Shown: piece by piece, positions 9,075 through 17,979 of the stretch
Position numbering within the stretch: the stretch's first letter is position 1
Layout of the letters: each line of letters begins with the position of its first letter
NCBI GenBank assembly: GCA_026387915.1
Contig: JAPLKS010000013.1
Location: 1 to 64,000, forward strand
Length of the DNA stretch: 64,000 nucleotides
From: Gemmatimonadota bacterium
GTDB lineage: Bacteria > Gemmatimonadota > Gemmatimonadetes > Gemmatimonadales > Gemmatimonadaceae
Direction of reading: 5' to 3'
The notes under the pieces: model-generated
Database searches by the model: none
Told to the model about the DNA's origin: nothing
The model's input: only the letters and a program-made list of their open reading frames with translations
Position numbers and translations under genes: made by a program

Positions 9075-11081
9075 CTAGTGCCCCCACCGCACCCCTGCGA
9101 AGAGCGTACGCCGCGGGGAGTCAAAGTGCAGCACGTCCTGGTACCTGGCATCGAGCGCGTTATTCACCCGCAGGATAAGCGAGACGGGCGCCTCAATGGT
9201 GCCTTCGAGCGGGATCGTCGTGGAGACGTCCAGCTTGGTGTAGCCCTGGAGCACCACGGGAGCCGCCGGGTACACGGCGTAGTCGCGGTCACTCCGCTCA
9301 CCGATGCGCGTGACGCCGAGGTCGAAGGAGCCGCCACCTGTCATCTTCTGCGTGATCATCAGGGAAAAGGCGTGCGGCGGACGGCGCAGGAGCCGTTCCC
9401 CCACGACGTAGTTGGCACCCGCCGAGGCGTCGTAGCCGGCGCGCGTGGTGCGTGTGGCGGTGTACGCATAACTCGCACGCAACGTGGTGACGGCATCGGC
9501 GCGCCAGTCGGCTTCGAGTTCCACGCCGCGGGCATCGGCTGCGGCCACATTGAAATAGTTCGGTGCGCTCGGTGATGGCGGTGCGCCCGTGTACTGAATG
9601 ACGTCGCGAAACTGCTGCGCGTACGCGGTGGCTTTCACGGCGAGCGTAGGCGAGAGATCGGCATCCACGCCCATCTCCGCACTCTGCGCGCGCTCGGGAC
9701 GCAGCGCCGGATTTCCCTTGACGTAGCCTACGGCGAAGTTCTCATAGTACGACGGCGCCTTGAAGGCGGAGCCGAGAGAGGCGCGGGCGCGCCAATGATC
9801 ACCGCCCTTCCACGCGAGGCCACCGCGCGCCGTGCCGAACGTACCGAACGCGCTGTTGCGGTCGAGGCGAACGCCACCGACGTACGACACCGATGGCGAG
9901 GCGTCGCCGAGGAGTTGCGCAAAGAGAGCGTCCGTGTGGCGACTGGCTTCGAACGCGTCATTTGAAGGACCGTACTGCGATTGCGAGTGCGACGTGGTGC
10001 GTTCGCGATCACGCGCCACTTCCCCGCCAATCGTCAACCACGTATGCGCCGACAGCTTGGCCGACACGCGCAGTTCCACGGCACGGCGCGTACGCACGCT
10101 GCGTGAGAAGTAGGCGTAAAAGCCGAGGGTGTCGGCCGCGTTGTCTTTGGCGTCGTTCGACCGCGGCAGGTATTCGTTGGAGGTCAGCAGCAGGTGCGCG
10201 GTGACCGCGTCGCTAAAGTGATGCTCGACGTCGGCCGATGCCACAAACCGATGTTCGATTTGCTCTGCGTTGTGGTCGACAATCGCGCCCGCAAAGTCCG
10301 TAGGATATTGAAAGGCCGACCCGGACCAGCGCGCGGCCACGGAGATGCGCGTGGCTAAATCCGGCGTCCAGTGCGCCGCGCCGCTGAGCACGTCGGACGC
10401 AAAGCGATTATTGAAGGCGAGTTCTCCGTTGGTCGACTGACGGCCGCCCGACAGGGAGAACCCTGCCCCAACGCCACCGCCACTCACGCCGAGTTCGCTG
10501 CGGCGCGCGCCGTGCGAGCCGGTGCCGACGAGCGCGTTCCAAGCGACGGGCTGCGTGCCACGGCGCGTAAAGAGTTGCACGACGCCGGTGACCGCATCGG
10601 AACCGTAGAGCACGCTGGCTGGGCCGCGGACGATTTCAATGCGCTCGATGTTCTCAAGACTCAACGTGGAAAGATCCACCGCGCCGCCCGCGTCGTTGAG
10701 CGGAACGCCATCGACCAACACGCGCACATAGTTGCTATTGCCACCGCGCACAAAGAGCGAGGTCTGGGCACCGACAGAGCCGGCGCTCACCACCGAGATT
10801 CCCGGCACGAGCCGAAGGGCATCTGAGACAACGGATAATCCGCGGCCGCGCAACTGCTCACCCGAGAGCACCGTAACCGCGGCCGTCGGAACTGCCGTGG
10901 CCACGGCCTCACGCGTTGCGGTCACAACCACCGTAGCGAGCGTATCACGCCCCAGCCCCTGTGCGGAGACAAAGAGTGGCGTGCTCACCACGAGCACCGA
11001 GGCGCACAGCAGGGTCAAGCGGTTCCGAAGGCGATGGGACGTATGCACGGGACTCTTGGTCGGGGGGTGGAAAATGATCAT
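9075..11081 (-). CDS. btuB: TonB-dependent outer-membrane receptor, probably for cobalamin (BtuB-like)
   Basis: A 668-residue gated outer-membrane barrel. The start at 11081 gives a signal peptide ending near FVSAQ, then a TonB-box-like TLATVVVTATR. A plug domain follows (GISVVSAGSVGAQTSLFVRG, LVDGVPLND, IEIVRGPASVLYGSDAVTGVV), and then the beta-barrel ends in the aromatic-rich TLFAGVRWGH. Its ATG overlaps the ABC ATPase stop by 4 bp (ATGA). Longer in-frame starts up to 11438 lie inside the ATPase gene and are rejected. The B12 substrate is inferred from the operon's riboswitch and the BtuC/D/F-like partners. Confidence 0.88.
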   Translation of the reverse strand: MIIFHPPTKSPVHTSHRLRNRLTLLCASVLVVSTPLFVSAQGLGRDTLATVVVTATREAVATAVPTAAVTVLSGEQLRGRGLSVVSDALRLVPGISVVSAGSVGAQTSLFVRGGNSNYVRVLVDGVPLNDAGGAVDLSTLSLENIERIEIVRGPASVLYGSDAVTGVVQLFTRRGTQPVAWNALVGTGSHGARRSELGVSGGGVGAGFSLSGGRQSTNGELAFNNRFASDVLSGAAHWTPDLATRISVAARWSGSAFQYPTDFAGAIVDHNAEQIEHRFVASADVEHHFSDAVTAHLLLTSNEYLPRSNDAKDNAADTLGFYAYFSRSVRTRRAVELRVSAKLSAHTWLTIGGEVARDRERTTSHSQSQYGPSNDAFEASRHTDALFAQLLGDASPSVSYVGGVRLDRNSAFGTFGTARGGLAWKGGDHWRARASLGSAFKAPSYYENFAVGYVKGNPALRPERAQSAEMGVDADLSPTLAVKATAYAQQFRDVIQYTGAPPSPSAPNYFNVAAADARGVELEADWRADAVTTLRASYAYTATRTTRAGYDASAGANYVVGERLLRRPPHAFSLMITQKMTGGGSFDLGVTRIGERSDRDYAVYPAAPVVLQGYTKLDVSTTIPLEGTIEAPVSLILRVNNALDARYQDVLHFDSPRRTLFAGVRWGH

Positions 11082-11869
11082 CGGGGACCTCTTTCGCGCA
11101 GGGGCACAATCTCTGGCGCTCCACCCACGGCGTCGCGCCGCACGAGGAGGGGCCAGTCGTACACACGCTCGAGGGTGTCGCGGTCGGTCATGACGTCGTC
11201 TGGAGACCCAGCCGCGGCCACTCGCCCCGCGTGCATAAGCACAATGTGCGAGGCAAAACGCGCGACGAGATTCAGTTGATGACTCACGAGGAGGACGGCC
11301 TTGCCCTCGTGCGCCAGTGATCCGAGCAACTCGAACACCGACATTTCGTGTGCGATGTCGAGGAAAGCGGTGGGTTCGTCGAACACGAGGGCGTCGCCAC
11401 CCTGCGCGAGGGCGCGCGCGATGCGCACGCGTTGCCATTCGCCGCCACTCAACGCATCGGTGTCGCGATCCAGAAACGACTGAACCTCCGCGCGTTCCGC
11501 AGCCGCGTGTACCGCGGTGCGATCGTCGCTGGAACTCACCGACCAGGCGCCGGCATGCGGATAGCGGCCAAGGGCAATGAAGTCGCGCACGCTCAATGGA
11601 AACGCCGGTTCTTCGCGCTGCGGAACCACCGCAAGGCGGCGCGCGACGGCGCGACGGGAGAGGGTCGCGAGATCCACGCCGTCGAGGGTGACCGTGCCCG
11701 GCCGAGGCGCGAGGCGGCCGAGGAGCGCGCGCACGAGCGTGCTCTTGCCGCTGCCGTTGGGGCCAACCACGGCCGTGAGCGCGCCGCGGGCGCCCACGAA
11801 TGAAACGTCAGTGACCGCTGGGTTCGGCGCGCCCGCGTAGCGCAACGTGACGTTCTCAAAGCGAATCAC
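11078..11869 (-). CDS. btuD: ABC transporter ATPase for cobalamin/iron-siderophore type importer (BtuD-like)
   Basis: A 263-residue ATPase that powers the BtuC-type permease. Walker A GPNGSGKST is at residues 36-44, the LSGGEWQ signature at 140-146, Walker B LVFDEP at 161-166, and the switch His in VLLVSHQLN. The GTG start overlaps the permease stop by 4 bp (GTGA), and the stop overlaps the receptor start. The FecE/BtuD family cannot tell iron-siderophore from B12 by sequence alone; the upstream cobalamin riboswitch supports B12. Confidence 0.9.
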   Translation of the reverse strand: MIRFENVTLRYAGAPNPAVTDVSFVGARGALTAVVGPNGSGKSTLVRALLGRLAPRPGTVTLDGVDLATLSRRAVARRLAVVPQREEPAFPLSVRDFIALGRYPHAGAWSVSSSDDRTAVHAAAERAEVQSFLDRDTDALSGGEWQRVRIARALAQGGDALVFDEPTAFLDIAHEMSVFELLGSLAHEGKAVLLVSHQLNLVARFASHIVLMHAGRVAAAGSPDDVMTDRDTLERVYDWPLLVRRDAVGGAPEIVPLRERGPR

Positions 11870-12840
11870 GAGCGCGCTCTCCGCAGCTGCACCAGAAAGA
11901 AGGGTACGCCGAGGAGCGCCGTGACCGCTCCCAGCGGCAACTCGTGTGGCGCGCGCAGCGTGCGCGCCGCGACGTCGGCGCCCACCACCAATGCGGCGCC
12001 GCCGATAGCGGCGCCAATCATCACGCCTCGTGCGCTCCGCGCGCCGAGCGCTCGTACGATGGCCGGCACAACCAGTCCAACGAATCCCACCAACCCGGCA
12101 CCGGCGACGGTTACGGCGGCGACGAGCGAGGCCGCAAGAAAGGCACGGCGCGTCGCGCGCTCGACATGCACCCCGAGCGCGGCGGCGGCGTCCTCTCCGA
12201 GCGCGAGCAACTCAATGTCGCGCGCGGTGGCGAGGAGCACGGCACCACCGAGCGCCACATACACGGCCGACCACGCTATGCCGTTCCAGCTAGCGTCCGC
12301 GAGTGAGCCCATCATCCACCAGAGCGCTCCACGGACCGTTTCGGCCGGTGCACCAGCGAGCACGAGCATAATCGCCGCATTCGCAAAGGCGCCAACGACG
12401 ACGCCGGCCATCACGAGCACGCGCGCGTCATGCGGCGCGCGTGCCACGCGCGCCACGAGCAACACGAGTGATACGGCGACCGCTGCACCACCAAAGGCAG
12501 CCAGCGGCACCAGCGCCGTGCCGAATCCCCACACGGTTGCAAAGACAGCGCCGATCGCCGCTCCTCCAGAGACACCCAGCAGATACGGTTCGGCCAGCGG
12601 ATTGCGCACGGTGGCCTGCAACGCGGCGCCACTCATCCCGAGTCCCGCTCCCACCACAATCCCGAGAGCGGCGCGCGGCAAACGCAACTCCCACACAATG
12701 CTGCGCGCCGTGCTGGGCGCCGTAGTCAGGAGCGCGCGCAATACATCGGAGAGCCGAAGCGATGCGGAGCCAAACGTCAGCGCGGCAAGCACGGCGACGA
12801 CGAGAGCCAACACGAGCAACGCCACGAGGCGACGCGTCAT
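11866..12840 (-). CDS. btuC: FecCD-family permease of the cobalamin ABC importer (BtuC-like)
   Basis: A 324-residue inner-membrane permease with about ten hydrophobic segments. It has the family landmark VVGAGLGMSGAALQATVRNPLAEPYLLGVSGGAA (about residues 60-93) and a VGFVGLVVPAIVRALG coupling region near 245, which contacts the ATPase. The ATG overlaps the binding-protein stop by 4 bp. It works as a dimer with two ATPase subunits. Confidence 0.92.
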   Translation of the reverse strand: MTRRLVALLVLALVVAVLAALTFGSASLRLSDVLRALLTTAPSTARSIVWELRLPRAALGIVVGAGLGMSGAALQATVRNPLAEPYLLGVSGGAAIGAVFATVWGFGTALVPLAAFGGAAVAVSLVLLVARVARAPHDARVLVMAGVVVGAFANAAIMLVLAGAPAETVRGALWWMMGSLADASWNGIAWSAVYVALGGAVLLATARDIELLALGEDAAAALGVHVERATRRAFLAASLVAAVTVAGAGLVGFVGLVVPAIVRALGARSARGVMIGAAIGGAALVVGADVAARTLRAPHELPLGAVTALLGVPFFLVQLRRARS

Positions 12841-13733
12841 CGGCGCCCCTCTGGATGCAGGAGCGTGCGGAGATGACGCACCGCTTCTCCCATGCGCACG
12901 CCGGGCCGACTCACGAGCGCGGTATCCACAATGAGAATGCGCCCCTCACGCACGGCGGGGATCGCCTGCCACGCGCCCTTCTTCCGAATACTCTCGGCGC
13001 CGCTGGGACCGGCGATGACATAATCAGGATTTCGACGTACGATTTCTTCGATCGTCACCTGCGGCGACGGCGCTTCGAGATCATCAAAGAGATTTCGTCC
13101 GCCGGCGGCCGCCACCAGCTCGCTCATGTAGCTACCGCGGCCAATGGTCATCACCGGTGCGTCCCAGAGGTGCCAGAGCACCGTAGGGCCTGTACCGGCA
13201 GTGGCCGCTTGGCTTGCGGCCGCAATTGAGTGCTCGACGGAATCACTCACCACGGCGCCGGCGGCGCTGTCCCCAATGGCCCGCGCAATCCAGGTGGTCG
13301 CACGACGAAAGTCGGACACGTGGTCCGTACGCACAGCGATCGTCGCGATACCGGCACGACGCAGTTGCAGCGCCGCCGCCCGATTCGACGGGCTCCCGTA
13401 GATCACCACGAGATCCGGCCGCGTGGCAAGAATGGCTTCGACATTGGGCTGCATGCCGTTGCCGAGGTCCTGCACGGCGCGCGCGGCCGCGGGGTAGGTG
13501 TCCCAATGCGTGCGGCCCACCACGCGATCGCCAGCGCCGATGGCGAAAAGTATTTCGGTGGTCACCGGACTCAGCGAGACAATGCGGGTGGCCGGTGCGT
13601 TCACGCGAATGGTGTCGCCAAAGTCATCGCGGTCAAGCGACGCGGCGGTGACGGACGTGCGCGAGGCGTCACCGCGACAGGCGGCAACACTCACTGCAAG
13701 CACGACAGTCATCAACGCACGCGGCAGAAACAC
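12837..13733 (-). CDS. btuF: Periplasmic cobalamin-binding lipoprotein (BtuF-like)
   Basis: A 298-residue substrate-binding protein with the helical-backbone fold. The GTG at 13733 has a strong GGGGGGAG ribosome-binding site 6-7 nt upstream and gives a lipoprotein signal ending at C19 (VSVAAC). Longer starts would run into the riboswitch expression platform. The body shows RIVSLSPVTTEILFAIGAGDRVVGRTHWDTYP and RPDLVVIYG, as in BtuF/FepB-type proteins. It is the first gene after the cobalamin riboswitch, which makes B12 or another corrinoid the likely ligand. Confidence 0.88.
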   Translation of the reverse strand: MFLPRALMTVVLAVSVAACRGDASRTSVTAASLDRDDFGDTIRVNAPATRIVSLSPVTTEILFAIGAGDRVVGRTHWDTYPAAARAVQDLGNGMQPNVEAILATRPDLVVIYGSPSNRAAALQLRRAGIATIAVRTDHVSDFRRATTWIARAIGDSAAGAVVSDSVEHSIAAASQAATAGTGPTVLWHLWDAPVMTIGRGSYMSELVAAAGGRNLFDDLEAPSPQVTIEEIVRRNPDYVIAGPSGAESIRKKGAWQAIPAVREGRILIVDTALVSRPGVRMGEAVRHLRTLLHPEGRR

Positions 13734-13739
13734 AAAGGG

Positions 13740-13845
13740 CTCCCCCCTCAAAGGAAGAAGCCCGGAACGTCCGCCACGTGCGCCAATCGGCGAGGCACGC
13801 AACGCACGCCACCAGCCCTCCCCCGAGGAACTGAATACAGTGGCG
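13740..13845 (-). promoter_or_regulatory. Expression platform of the cobalamin riboswitch
   Basis: Between the aptamer and btuF, the minus strand can form a stem from CGCCAC near 13843 and GTGGCG near 13808, with a GGGGGAGGG segment inside. A second G-rich run is the btuF ribosome-binding site. The layout suggests translational control by sequestration, though premature termination cannot be excluded. Confidence 0.5.
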
Positions 13846-13990
13846 CAAGCGTGGGTCGTCTCCTGGCTCCGGGCCGTCCCCTCGCCTTCCCGACGGTCGT
13901 CAGTGGCGTGATGGAGGGGGCGTGGTACAAATGCCCGTTACAGTGGCGGGGCCGCGCCGGCATTTCACCGGCTTCCGTGTCCCGCGCTTG
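13846..13990 (-). ncRNA. Cobalamin riboswitch aptamer
   Basis: Reading the minus strand, the class-defining core is present. GAAGCCGGTGAAATGCCGG is followed by GCGGCCCCGCCACTGTAACGG. Then come CACGCCACTGACGACCG, GGGAAGGCGAGGGGACGG and the B12 box GGAGCCAGGAGACGACC. All appear in the order of the AdoCbl-type riboswitch. It sits in the 5' leader of btuF-btuC-btuD-btuB and is expected to switch the operon off when cobalamin is plentiful. Confidence 0.95.
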
Positions 13991-13997
13991 CAAATCA

Positions 13998-14003
13998 ATT
14001 GTA
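13998..14003 (-). promoter_or_regulatory. -10-like element of the riboswitch transcript
   Basis: The minus strand reads TACAAT, 5 of 6 matches to the -10 consensus, about 8 nt before the riboswitch begins. No good -35 hexamer is visible at 16-18 nt spacing, so the call rests on the -10 and position. It overlaps the region just after the stop of the upstream DUF218 gene. Confidence 0.5.
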
Positions 14004-14011
14004 CAGGGAAG

Positions 14012-14815
14012 CTACGCCGCGGGCGCACCGGCGGCAAGTTCGCGCGTCGAGAACAACCGCCGCGCACCGTACACCACACTTCCCACCCACTCCACCGCAT
14101 CGAACGCGCTTGCGCTCAGCGACTCCGCCGACGGCACAACATCCAGCCAGCTCGGCGTCCATTCGCTGATGTCCGCGGAGCGCCATTGCACGCTGGCAAA
14201 TTCGGCGCGGAATACGGCGCGCGCGCGGCGCATATGCCACTCCGACGTGACAATTCCCACCGGCGTATCGCGTTGCAACCCAGGGATGCGCAGCGCCTCT
14301 GCCGGATGCTCGCGCGTCACGCGAGATCGCGGCTCCAGCACGATCAACGAATCCGGCACACCGGCGGCAAGCAATACGTCGCGCGTGAGCACTGCCAGCC
14401 GCTCCGGTGGACGATTGCGCGCGGCACTCTGCCCACTGAGCACAATGCGCGCGCTCGGCGACTCGCGCCACCACGCAATCGCGCGGCGCGCCCGACTCCA
14501 CTGACTGAGCGTAATGCGGTCATCGGCGGAATCGCGGCCGAGCGAAAGCCCATCGCCGAGCACCAAAATGACCGAAGGCGGCGCGGATACTGGGGAGTCA
14601 GCGACTATCAGCGTGCGGCCAAGTGCCACGGACACCGGTCGGAGAGACAGCAGCAGCAGCGCAACCCATACCGCGCACGCGGCCCCCACCAAACGCCGAG
14701 TTTCCGGCTTCGCGTCAACGTGACGGCGCCATAACGTCAGCAGTAAAGCGCCGAGCGTCAGGAGCAACCAGGGATACGGCGAGGCAAACAGCTTCACGGC
14801 GGGCTCAGCTCGCAC
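14012..14815 (-). CDS. DUF218 (YdcF/SanA-like) membrane protein
   Basis: A 267-residue protein with two N-terminal hydrophobic segments (about residues 14-26 and 44-60) and then a DUF218 domain. The domain shows VILVLGDGLSLGRD, ARIVLSGQ, a Lys/Arg-rich turn with SRVTREHPAEAL, and VGIVTSEWHMRRARAVF near residue 205. DUF218 proteins are linked to cell-envelope functions, but the reaction is not established. The GTG start at 14815 follows the previous gene by 42 bp, so it is probably the last gene of the metK unit. Confidence 0.82.
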   Translation of the reverse strand: MRAEPAVKLFASPYPWLLLTLGALLLTLWRRHVDAKPETRRLVGAACAVWVALLLLSLRPVSVALGRTLIVADSPVSAPPSVILVLGDGLSLGRDSADDRITLSQWSRARRAIAWWRESPSARIVLSGQSAARNRPPERLAVLTRDVLLAAGVPDSLIVLEPRSRVTREHPAEALRIPGLQRDTPVGIVTSEWHMRRARAVFRAEFASVQWRSADISEWTPSWLDVVPSAESLSASAFDAVEWVGSVVYGARRLFSTRELAAGAPAA

Positions 14816-14857
14816 TCATGGCGCGTCTTACCAGACGCGAAATCACCGCCACCCGCA

Positions 14858-16078
14858 TCAGGCGAGACCGTCACGCGACGCGACCGCCGCCGCAAGCCTT
14901 GCTTTGAGTCGAGCCCGCGCCTGAAAGTGGTCGGCGCGCTGATCGGCATTGGGCGCGGCGATGCGCGCAAACGCGTCGTCAAGATCGGTGACCAAGCGCT
15001 CGAGCTCAGCGACGGACTCAGCACCCTGCGCCGACAACACGCCGGGCGTTGAGCCGCGTCGCTTGAACGCGCGGGCGAACCCAATCAGCAAGACAGCGCC
15101 AGCCACCGTGACCGCAATCGCCAGTCGCAGGCTCGCCGTCACTCGCGCCGTTGCCGGCAACGTGAGCGCGATGGTCGCCGCGCCGACATCCTGCGCAAGG
15201 TACCGCCGGAACGAACGGCCTCCGCTAGCGGCGTTTGCCACCGCTTTCAAACCTGCCCCAGCCGCCGTGCCCTCGGTTTCCTCGAGCAGCACCTCGAGCA
15301 CCATCGTGGAGTCGTCGGCGGGCAATGTGACGGCCGTGACGCGCGCTGGCACCTTATAGCTGAACGAGAATTGCTTAATGCCCGGCGCAATCGGCGCTAT
15401 GATGCGCACGCGTTCACCACTCGTCTGCATGGCGTCGGCGCTCACCTCGCCGTCGCCGGCCGCGACGTCGGTCGCGCCAGCGGGGAGTCGAGCGTCGAAG
15501 GTACCACTGGTCGCCGCGGAGATGCGGGTGACAATGGAGTCGTTCGAAATTTCGTACACCTCCACGAATCTCCGCATCCCCGCACTGTCGGGGGACCCGA
15601 CCACCAGATGGCGCCCCCGCACGCGAATGGGGAGGCGCGCGCTCGTTGTGTCGAACACGAGCACCGTGGCGGCATCGCCCTCCACGCGCCAGTCGCGGAG
15701 TGGCGCCGTAAAGTATGCAACGCCACCGCGGAGAGCCGAGACAAAATAGAGCGCGGTGCTGTCGCCCGAGTGCCGATAGCGGAACGTGTAGCGTCCGGCG
15801 GCGTCGGTGAGGAGCGAGTCGAGAGGCGCGGCTGCGTCACGCCCCACGCGATGCAGGGTGACGCGCGTGTTCGCCACGGCGAGGCCGGAGTCGCCGCCGG
15901 GGCGCAGCACGCGACCGCGCACCTCGCGCAGAGCGGTGTCTGCCGGCACCGACGCACGATTGTGCGGTGCTTGCGCACGGAGCGGCGCGGCGCCGATGCC
16001 GATGCCGATGCCGCCGAGGAGCGCGACGGCCACGACGCACGTCGCGCGCAATGCGCGCGCACCCGAACCGGTCATCAT
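14858..16078 (-). CDS. Secreted membrane-anchored protein with carboxypeptidase-regulatory-like domain
   Basis: I do not recognise a named family for the whole 406-residue protein. It has an N-terminal hydrophobic signal (cleavage near APLRAQ). A beta-rich domain follows (about residues 45-125: EVRGRVLRPGG, AVANTRVTLHRV, TDAAGRYTFRY), which looks like a CarboxypepD_reg fold. A second beta-rich part comes next, then a transmembrane helix near 325-345 followed by KRRG, and a charged helical cytoplasmic tail. The ATG at 16078 is 10 nt after the preceding stop. The topology suggests a periplasmic sensor or scaffold; no catalytic motif was seen. Confidence 0.7.
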   Translation of the reverse strand: MMTGSGARALRATCVVAVALLGGIGIGIGAAPLRAQAPHNRASVPADTALREVRGRVLRPGGDSGLAVANTRVTLHRVGRDAAAPLDSLLTDAAGRYTFRYRHSGDSTALYFVSALRGGVAYFTAPLRDWRVEGDAATVLVFDTTSARLPIRVRGRHLVVGSPDSAGMRRFVEVYEISNDSIVTRISAATSGTFDARLPAGATDVAAGDGEVSADAMQTSGERVRIIAPIAPGIKQFSFSYKVPARVTAVTLPADDSTMVLEVLLEETEGTAAGAGLKAVANAASGGRSFRRYLAQDVGAATIALTLPATARVTASLRLAIAVTVAGAVLLIGFARAFKRRGSTPGVLSAQGAESVAELERLVTDLDDAFARIAAPNADQRADHFQARARLKARLAAAVASRDGLA

Positions 16079-16088
16079 GCGATGGCCG

Positions 16089-16664
16089 CTACAGAGTGAA
16101 TTTTCCAAAATCTTCTGGACGGAGGCGCTCGAGGTGCCGCTGGAGTAACTGGGCGCCGCTGAGTTCGGCGTCGGGCTCTGCCGCGGCAAACCCGTCGTCA
16201 GCAACGTCGGCTTCGGCGACCTCCGACGCATCGGCATCGGCATTGCCCGCGGCATCAGGAGTTGATGCGCTGGCCGGCTCATGCTCCGCGAGGAGCGATT
16301 CGGAGGCAAAGATCGGCGCGCCGAACCGCAAGGCGAGGGCAATGCTGTCAGAGGGGCGGGCGTCGACCACGAACTGTTCACCATTCCGAGTGAGGTGAAG
16401 CTCCGCATAGAACGTGGCATCTTCCACGCGCGTGATGTGCACGCGCTGCAACGTGCCACCCAACGTCACGATCAGTGCGCGTGCCAGATCGTGCGTCATC
16501 GGACGAGCACTGGGCACACCGTTGAGGTGCGCGGCAATCGACTCCGCCTCGGCGCGCCCAATCCAGATGGGTACAATGCGCGAGCCCGCACGCTCTTCGA
16601 GGATCACCACGAACGAGTTCGTGGAGCTGTCCAATCCGAGCCGCGAGACAGCCACCTCAATCAC
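16089..16664 (-). CDS. Bifunctional nuclease family protein (DUF151)
   Basis: A 191-residue protein. Residues 1-130 carry the DUF151 core: FVVILEERAGSRIVPIWIGRAEAESIA, the MTHDL segment, AELHLTRNG and VDARPSDSIALALR. Characterised relatives in plants and Mycobacterium act as nucleases on RNA and DNA, so the name is by family. Residues about 133-175 form an acidic Ala/Asp/Glu linker before a short C-terminal helix (QLLQRHLERL). The GTG start has an excellent GGAGGAGG site 5 nt upstream. It follows metK by 27 bp. Confidence 0.87.
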   Translation of the reverse strand: MIEVAVSRLGLDSSTNSFVVILEERAGSRIVPIWIGRAEAESIAAHLNGVPSARPMTHDLARALIVTLGGTLQRVHITRVEDATFYAELHLTRNGEQFVVDARPSDSIALALRFGAPIFASESLLAEHEPASASTPDAAGNADADASEVAEADVADDGFAAAEPDAELSGAQLLQRHLERLRPEDFGKFTL

Positions 16665-16691
16665 GCGTGCCTCCTCCTGTGGGCGATCCGC

Positions 16692-17897
16692 TTACGCGCG
16701 GACCGCCTGCTTGAGCGCGGCCACCTTATCGGTGCGCTCCCAGGTGAAGAGATTCACCTTCTTGCCGTGGCGCACGGCTTTCTCTGCCGTGCGGCCGAAG
16801 TGACCGTAGGCTGCGGTGTCGCTGTAAATCGGCTTGCGGAGGTCGAGCGCGTCGATGATCGCCTTGGGCGTCAAGTCGAACACTGACTCCACGGCGCGCA
16901 TGATTTTGCGTTCGTCCACGCTGGCGGTGCCGAAGGTGTCCACCATCACCGAGACCGGCTTGACCACGCCAATCGCGTACGCCACCTGCACTTCGCACTT
17001 CGTAGCGAGCTTTGCCGCGACGATGTTCTTGGCCACCCAGCGCGCCGCATAGCACGCCGAGCGATCGACCTTGGACGGATCCTTGCCGCTGAAGGCACCA
17101 CCGCCGTGACGTCCCATGCCACCGTAGGTGTCCACGATGATCTTGCGGCCGGTGAGACCGGCATCGCCCTGCGGGCCACCCACAACAAAGCGACCCGTGG
17201 GGTTGATGTGGTACTTGATCCCCTTGGGGCGGAGTTCTGCCGGGATGCACGCTTCGATGATGTCCTTGATGACCGACTCACGAATCGTCTTGTTCTTGAC
17301 GGACTCGCTGTGCTGCGTGGAGATGACGACCGTATCAACCGCCACCGGCCGGCCGCCTTCGTACACGACGCTCACCTGCGACTTGCCATCGGGGCGGAGC
17401 CAAGGGAGCGTGCCATCTTTGCGGCGTGCCGCGAGGGCGCGCGTCAGCTTGTGTGCGAGCGTGATCGGGAGCGGCATCAGCTCTTCGGTCTCGTCGCACG
17501 CGTAGCCGAACATCATTCCCTGGTCGCCGGCGCCACCGGTGTCCACACCCATCGCAATGTCACTCGACTGCTGGTCGATAGTGGACATCACGGCGCAGGT
17601 GTGGGCATCGAATCCATAGCCCGCTTCGGTGTAGCCGATGCGCCGAATCGTCTCGCGCACGAGCGCGGGAAGATGGACGTAGGCTTCCGTCGTGATCTCA
17701 CCGAAAATGGTGGCGAGGCCCGTGGTGACCATCGTTTCGCAGGCCACGCGTGAGGCGGGGTCGATTGCCAGCAGGGCGTCGAGCACCGCGTCGCTGATCT
17801 GGTCGGCGACTTTGTCGGGGTGCCCTTCGGTGACAGATTCGGAGGTGAACAGGTGGCGATGAAGCACAGGAGGCAGAGGCAAAGAGTGATGTTGCAC
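16692..17897 (-). CDS. metK: S-adenosylmethionine synthase
   Basis: MetK makes S-adenosylmethionine from methionine and ATP in the cytoplasm. The 401-residue protein has all three domain signatures: [19 protein letters not shown] near the N terminus, the ATP-binding [12 protein letters not shown] near residue 125, and the glycine-rich [17 protein letters not shown] near residue 270. The start is ambiguous among GTG codons; 17897 is used, and the family usually begins only a few residues before HLFTSES. It heads a unit with the DUF151 gene. The leader is too short for a SAM-I riboswitch. Confidence 0.95.
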   Translation of the reverse strand: MQHHSLPLPPVLHRHLFTSESVTEGHPDKVADQISDAVLDALLAIDPASRVACETMVTTGLATIFGEITTEAYVHLPALVRETIRRIGYTEAGYGFDAHTCAVMSTIDQQSSDIAMGVDTGGAGDQGMMFGYACDETEELMPLPITLAHKLTRALAARRKDGTLPWLRPDGKSQVSVVYEGGRPVAVDTVVISTQHSESVKNKTIRESVIKDIIEACIPAELRPKGIKYHINPTGRFVVGGPQGDAGLTGRKIIVDTYGGMGRHGGGAFSGKDPSKVDRSACYAARWVAKNIVAAKLATKCEVQVAYAIGVVKPVSVMVDTFGTASVDERKIMRAVESVFDLTPKAIIDALDLRKPIYSDTAAYGHFGRTAEKAVRHGKKVNLFTWERTDKVAALKQAVRA

Positions 17898-17929
17898 GGA
17901 GCACGATCTCGTGCCGCGTGTCCTTCCTT

Positions 17930-17956
17930 AATGTAAACCCCTAGGCGGACGTGAAA
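17930..17956 (-). promoter_or_regulatory. metK: Candidate promoter of metK
   Basis: On the minus strand TTTCAC and TACATT are separated by 15 bp in the short gap between ptsI and metK. The -10 matches 4 of 6 bases. The spacing is short, so this is tentative. Confidence 0.35.
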
Positions 17957-17979
17957 CCACGGGCACGCCCGATACGTCC

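Noticed and set aside
11082..11438. N-terminal extension of the TonB-dependent receptor
   Set aside because: The extension lies wholly inside the ABC ATPase gene, is Arg-rich and precedes a perfectly placed signal peptide.
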